DNA of 64,000 nt, taken from contig NZ_FNXY01000001.1 of assembly GCF_900108855.1 (NCBI RefSeq), positions 806,001 to 870,000 of the forward strand. Direction: 5' to 3'. The notes beneath the pieces were generated by a model that was given only the letters and a program-made list of their open reading frames with translations, was not told the origin of the DNA and did no database searches. The position numbers were made by a program, and so were the translations under genes. Source of the DNA: Dyadobacter koreensis (GTDB lineage: Bacteria; Bacteroidota; Bacteroidia; Cytophagales; Spirosomataceae). Shown piece by piece: positions 62,494 through 64,000 of this stretch. Positions within the stretch are counted from its first letter, which is position 1; the number at the start of each line of letters is the position of its first letter.

Positions 62494-64000
62494 CTAAAAC
62501 AAAAAATATCGCTGCGCCAACGACGCTACTGCGATCGGTTCACAAGTAATATGACGGCCATCAACCCTCACCTCGTAATTTTCAGGATTAACGTCAATTT
62601 GCGGAGTGGCATCATTATGAATTAAATCCTTTTTTGAAATATTCCGGCAATTTCTGACAGGCAAAATCATCTTTTGAAGACCGTATTGCTGGACAATATT
62701 TTTATCAAGTGAAAGCTGCGAAACGAAAGTAGCACACGTATTAAAAAGCGCCTTTCCGTACGCTCCAAACATATGACGGTAAACAACAGGCTGCGGTGTT
62801 GGAATAGAAGCATTCGGGTCCCCCATTCTACTTCCGATGATCATCCCGCCTTTGATTATCATTTCCGGCTTCGCGGCAAAAAACGCAGGTTTCCATAACA
62901 CAAGATCAGCCATTTTTCCGGCTTCGACCGAGCCGACATATTCAGAAATACCGTGTGCAATCGCAGGGTTTATAGTATACTTTGCAACGTATCTTTTCGC
63001 ACGAAAATTATCATTTTTGTTCTCTTCATCTTCCGGCAAAAATCCCCTTTGCTTTTTCATTTTATCGGCTGTTTGCCAGGTTCGGATCACCACTTCGCTT
63101 ACACGTCCCATCGCCTGGGAATCGGAGCTCATCATGCTGAACACGCCCATATCATGCAAAATATCTTCGGCCGCAATTGTCTCCGGTCTGATCCGCGAAT
63201 CCGCAAAAGAAACATCCTCAGGGACGGATTTATCCAAATGGTGACATACCATGAGCATATCCAAATGCTCATCAATAGTATTGACCGTAAAAGGACGCGT
63301 TGGATTGGTTGAAGACGGTAAAATGTGGGGATACATCGCAGCCTTGATAATGTCCGGCGCATGGCCCCCGCCCGCTCCTTCGGTATGATATGTATGAATA
63401 ACGCGACCATCAATGGCAGCCATCGTACTTTCCAGAAACCCCGATTCATTCAATGTATCGGTGTGTATTGCAACCTGAATATCATGTTTGTCAGCCATTT
63501 TCAGCGACGCGTCGATCACGGCCGGCGTTGCACCCCAGTCTTCGTGAATTTTTAACCCGATCACCCCGGCTTCAATCTGCTCTTCTAACGGCGCAATTGA
63601 AGCACAGTTTCCTTTCCCCAAAAATCCAAGGTTCATTGGAAATGCCTCGGCGGATTCCAGCATTTTTCGGATATTCCAGGCGCCGGGTGTTACTGTTGTA
63701 GCATTTGTTCCGTCAGCCGGCCCAGTCCCTCCCCCGATCATTGTCGTGATGCCGCTAAAAAGTGCGTGATCAATTTGTTGCGGACAGATAAAATGGATAT
63801 GCGTATCAATTCCCCCGGCTGTCGCGATTAGGCCCGCACCGCCATGCACTTCGGTTGATGCTCCGATGATCATATTGGGGGTAATACCATCGGTGGTATC
63901 AGGATTTCCAGCTTTTCCGACACCCACGATCCTTCCATCTTTAATACCGATATCAGCTTTGACAATCCCCCAGTGATCGATGATCATGACGCTGGTAATG
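62494..64000 (-). CDS. ureC: Urease subunit alpha UreC, 5' end outside the window
   Basis: About 501 residues of a protein normally near 570; the frame stays open to position 64000 (codons upstream of [16 protein letters not shown] read ITSV), so only the first about 70 residues are missing. Nickel site residues are all present: GGIDTHIHF, the carbamylated Lys in [22 protein letters not shown] and the catalytic [13 protein letters not shown], plus the flap [20 protein letters not shown] and [10 protein letters not shown]. It hydrolyses urea to ammonia and carbamate. The 3' partners ureE-F-G-D follow. Confidence 0.97.
   Translation of the reverse strand, partial: ITSVMIIDHWGIVKADIGIKDGRIVGVGKAGNPDTTDGITPNMIIGASTEVHGGAGLIATAGGIDTHIHFICPQQIDHALFSGITTMIGGGTGPADGTNATTVTPGAWNIRKMLESAEAFPMNLGFLGKGNCASIAPLEEQIEAGVIGLKIHEDWGATPAVIDASLKMADKHDIQVAIHTDTLNESGFLESTMAAIDGRVIHTYHTEGAGGGHAPDIIKAAMYPHILPSSTNPTRPFTVNTIDEHLDMLMVCHHLDKSVPEDVSFADSRIRPETIAAEDILHDMGVFSMMSSDSQAMGRVSEVVIRTWQTADKMKKQRGFLPEDEENKNDNFRAKRYVAKYTINPAIAHGISEYVGSVEAGKMADLVLWKPAFFAAKPEMIIKGGMIIGSRMGDPNASIPTPQPVVYRHMFGAYGKALFNTCATFVSQLSLDKNIVQQYGLQKMILPVRNCRNISKKDLIHNDATPQIDVNPENYEVRVDGRHITCEPIAVASLAQRYFLF

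Noticed and set aside
1-64000. CRISPR arrays, prophage, integrases, insertion sequences, tRNA or rRNA genes
   Set aside because: I found no repeat-spacer arrays, transposase or integrase products, and no recognisable RNA gene by eye; a tRNA scan would be decisive.

Overview
The window reads as chromosomal DNA of a Bacteroidota bacterium, most likely of the Dyadobacter/Spirosoma (Cytophagales) type. The evidence is a complete ECF sigma - FecR - SusC - SusD set, a second CarboxypepD_reg-type TonB receptor, a type IX secretion C-terminal signal, TAnnTTTG-type promoters, A-rich rather than Shine-Dalgarno leaders and moderate GC. The genus is a guess from gene style. I see no rRNA, tRNA, CRISPR array, prophage or insertion sequence.

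Region 1 (1-18951, all minus strand). In transcription order: ECF sigma factor, FecR anti-sigma, SusC, SusD, two near-identical exported M20 amidohydrolases (AbgB-like), an ABC module (LolD-type ATPase, FtsX-type permease, exported CPYC protein), two tandem secreted metzincin-type metalloproteases, and a thioredoxin-like gene whose reading frame is broken at an A7 run and which leaves the window. I read most of this as a protein/peptide utilisation locus: proteases cut outside, SusCD imports, M20 enzymes trim in the periplasm.

Region 2 (19176-32021) is mixed housekeeping and accessory content: group II truncated haemoglobin, NmrA-like reductase, sulfurtransferase, a small lipoprotein, a TonB receptor with a His-rich small membrane protein behind a palindromic operator (probable metal uptake), a DJ-1/AraC regulator, RibD-like reductase, MscS channel, GNAT, two envelope proteins and a PoxB-type pyruvate oxidase.

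Region 3 (32540-48607): a soluble multi-PAS histidine kinase, 2TM protein, sialate O-acetylesterase, PHB-depolymerase-like esterase, a decayed parDE toxin-antitoxin remnant, DinB and VOC proteins, an MFS exporter + SDR pair behind a 15-bp inverted-repeat operator, an unknown envelope protein, an imelysin-like/di-haem peroxidase fusion and a T9SS-secreted purple-acid-phosphatase-like enzyme with an internal duplication.

Region 4 (48682-58967, minus strand): bestrophin, a stress-type protein, a two-component system, a CmoA homologue translationally coupled to an integral membrane methyltransferase, an SDR, an esterase, an ankyrin protein, a coiled-coil protein and a Tat-exported enolase-superfamily enzyme.

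Region 5 (59048-64000): a urease operon on the minus strand in the order ureC (truncated by the window edge)-ureE-ureF-ureG-ureD-nickel permease, with several ATGA overlaps. ureA/ureB presumably lie beyond position 64000.
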